This document shows positions 62,011-64,000 of a stretch of DNA of 64,000 nucleotides, one piece after another. Under the pieces are notes generated by a model. It searched no databases. It worked only from the letters and a program-made list of their open reading frames with translations, and was not told the DNA's origin. This stretch comes from Hyalella azteca. Taxonomy: Eukaryota > Arthropoda > Malacostraca > Amphipoda > Hyalellidae. Within the stretch, counting starts at the first letter, position 1. Each line of letters begins with the position of its first letter. The position numbers and the translations under genes were made by a program. The stretch is taken from the NCBI RefSeq assembly GCF_000764305.2, contig NW_025945849.1:62001-126000 (forward strand). Reading direction: 5' to 3'.

Positions 62011-62443
62011 GTGACTGTACACACGTTCAAGGATGATGTCACATCATCATGAGATGCATTGTGATATTGGCCACCATATTTGTTGCATGGGCTAGCTTTT
62101 GCCTACATTTTATATCTATGGTGCTCATCTCTTTTTCAAGTTTTAGCTTGAAGATGGGATGCTACTGCGCCGTTATTTGATGCTCCAGTCATTCTCATGA
62201 CTATAACAGAAAACTAGACAATGGAATGCATTTCTTCAGTTTCCCAGCTGTGAATGCCACATATATAATATCAGTTTATGAATTGTACTGATATACGTAT
62301 CGTATATCAGTTAACCAGCTGTGAATATTTATGGTACACAATACTTTATATTTACAGGGGCAAAGTCTGTTACGTGCCACTAGATAAGCTATATATATAT
62401 GTAAGAATATAAAGTAATAATATTCACAGTTGAGATTACATTG

Positions 62444-62809
62444 TCATGATTCATTATCCTCGTGCACCTTCACCTTGGCAGCAATGACAGTGTTTTTGCA
62501 GTTGGCTGGTTTGTGGGTGTATATCTCTTGCACCCATCCATCCATAAATTGCCTGTAAGCTTCAAACGTCATGTATGCCATGAATTCTTGCAAGGTGTAT
62601 TGGCTGACACCAAACACCAAATAGTCCAGTAAATCACCGTGTGAAACAGGAGGTTCGCTTGTAAAATTTGCACACCACTGCTTTGCCGGCACTTTGTAGG
62701 GATCAACATCATTAATGCCCAACAATTTTCTTAAATACCGGTCTCTTGCTGAAGGAAAGAGTTTTTGACAATAGCTTAATCCTCTCTGCCTTGCTCTTTC
62801 TTTCTTCAT
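62444..62809 (-). CDS. N-terminal fragment resembling SWIM/YqaJ-type transposon-associated proteins
   Basis: The 121-codon frame includes SARDRYLRKLLGINDVDPYK, then HGDLLDYLVFGVSQYTLQEF, then AYRQFMDGWVQEI. The pattern DLLDYLV--S-YT-E-F-AY-S-EAY--F--GWV is shared by the N-terminal region of invertebrate proteins that continue with a SWIM zinc finger and YqaJ-like nuclease. The frame ends at a TGA soon after this region, but a donor-like GCCAAG|GTGAAG lies at its end, so it may be a first exon or a truncated relic. Function not assigned. Confidence 0.45.
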   Translation of the reverse strand: MKKERARQRGLSYCQKLFPSARDRYLRKLLGINDVDPYKVPAKQWCANFTSEPPVSHGDLLDYLVFGVSQYTLQEFMAYMTFEAYRQFMDGWVQEIYTHKPANCKNTVIAAKVKVHEDNES

Positions 62810-63437
62810 TACCAGCAGTGACAGACTAGTCTTAAATTCCCGATAACCAATTGCGTCACCTTCAAAGTTTGGATAGTCTTGAATGCCATGCCCACCGATG
62901 ACCGGAAGTCAAAAGGATACTTAACTATTGGTTTAATTTGCAATAGCTTGGGCTGGACGGATTGACAACTCAAAACAAGCTTACTTAATTTTTTTTATAG
63001 ATAAACGGCATATTGAAACAAAACAAAGCAAAACTAACAATTTACAGAGACGCGACATATGTTCCAAGCGAATTGACAAATTGAATGCCGAGAAAGCTAA
63101 AATGCATGGAGAGCAAAATGCGAGGAGAGAGCTAGAGCATGGAGGTATGAGAATAACACACGATCCTACAACAGTAAATAAAAGTAAATACCTACACATG
63201 ACAAATCATTATAATCACACAAATCGCGATATTTCACCAAGTAATCAAATTCAAATTTCACCACTTATCGCACGCAACTCACCCTAGCATTCGAGTTAAA
63301 ATCCTAGAAGAAAGGAACCAGTATGCAAATAGGGATCTGCAGCTTATCTGACGGCTACAACCAATTTACCGCCCACATCAGAGCTGGTCCTGCGTAATCG
63401 TTGCGGTCAGATAAAGTAATGGGAAATTTGCATTGTA

Positions 63438-63650
63438 CAGGGTGCGGCGCGGGAACTTACTTATTTGAATTGCGCGCCACGTGGCGGCCATTAGTCCTAG
63501 GAAGGTGGCGCCATGCGCAATATGGTGCGCGGGCTATGAAGTTTTTCGTCCACTCAGTTCAGTTGCGACCATGCAGTGGTCGAGAGAGGAGCGCGCGTTC
63601 GCAGTCTCTGTGTACTTTTCTAGTAACATTTGGCTGTGTATGTTTATAAA
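63438..63650 (+). mobile_element. 5' end of a mariner-superfamily element with transposase start
   Basis: A TIR-like CAGGGTGCGGCGCGGGAAC after TA (63436-63437) precedes an ATG near 63573 reading MQWSREERAFAVSVYFSSN, the typical DUF4817 helix-turn-helix start of the transposase type whose C-terminus is at 15982-16188. Homology is lost after about 19 codons. Confidence 0.6.
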
Positions 63651-63782
63651 ACAGTTAATGGCAATGTATATTACTTCCAACTTAATTTCAATATCAGTCA
63701 TACTGCCATAAATTAGAGAAGCATTTCTAAATCATTGTCACACAAGGTTTATTTTTCCTTACTTATTAGATCCCCTCAGGGG

Positions 63783-63818
63783 GGACTTCTGACGCGTGTC
63801 TTTGCGCGTCAGAAGTCC
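63783..63818. repeat. 14-bp perfect GC-rich hairpin
   Basis: GGACTTCTGACGCG (63783-63796) pairs with CGCGTCAGAAGTCC (63805-63818) across an 8-nt loop, inside a GC-rich segment that contains further small palindromes. Confidence 0.85.
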
Positions 63819-64000
63819 TGTGGGATTTCGCGTTCCTAGGGGGATTGTTCCTGAGCGCCCCACCGCGGAGCTCGCGGTGTCTGACTGCAGGTCTCAGTTG
63901 TGGGGTTAAGTTATTATTTAGGTAGGATTCCTTACATTTCCCTTCTCTGTCTCTCTCGTGCGGGCGGCCGACGTCCCGTATAAGCGACCTCTTGTTCGAG

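Overview
The window is eukaryotic nuclear DNA from an arthropod, most likely a crustacean. The genes are intron-rich with GT-AG splice sites, intergenic DNA is AT-rich and full of transposon relics, and the three confident genes look like animal genes. The selenocysteine-type glutathione peroxidase next to a filzig-type serine protease fits Pancrustacea other than the insects that lost selenoproteins. Species assignment is inference. Two Nextera mate-pair junction adapters (54728-54765, 59119-59156) and single N bases (10487, 11503, 54716) show this is a draft scaffold with possible false joins on the right.

Layout. (1) 310-10.35 kb, minus strand: the 5' part of FIG4, the Sac-family PI(3,5)P2 phosphatase. 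Twelve coding exons can be placed and keep one frame; the 3' exons lie beyond the left edge. Three unrelated minisatellites lie against its splice sites, and one has multiplied a splice donor. (2) 10.4-18.3 kb: transposon graveyard with a hAT-like end, a LINE remnant, a nested and tandemly duplicated pair of inverted-repeat elements, and an internally deleted mariner. (3) 18316-27210, plus strand: a complete five-exon secreted glutathione peroxidase. An in-frame TGA sits at the catalytic selenocysteine, and the 3'UTR has a convincing type II SECIS. (4) 28.9-42.5 kb, minus strand, convergent with GPx: a complete filzig-like trypsin-type protease (1059 aa from the conservative start) with a cysteine-rich N-terminal module and a long Ser/Thr-rich stalk. 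(5) 42.5-64 kb: mostly repeats, transposon ends and assembly junctions, with one unplaced candidate first exon (49711-49827) and a transposon-associated ORF (62444-62809).

The three genes have unrelated roles: endolysosomal phosphoinositide turnover, extracellular peroxide reduction, and processing of apical matrix. Nothing suggests co-regulation. The most interesting features are the Sec/SECIS pair, the repeat-multiplied FIG4 splice donor, the retroelement tail forming another FIG4 donor, the open frame upstream of the presumed filzig start, and a tRNA-headed SINE sharing its tail with a resident LINE family.
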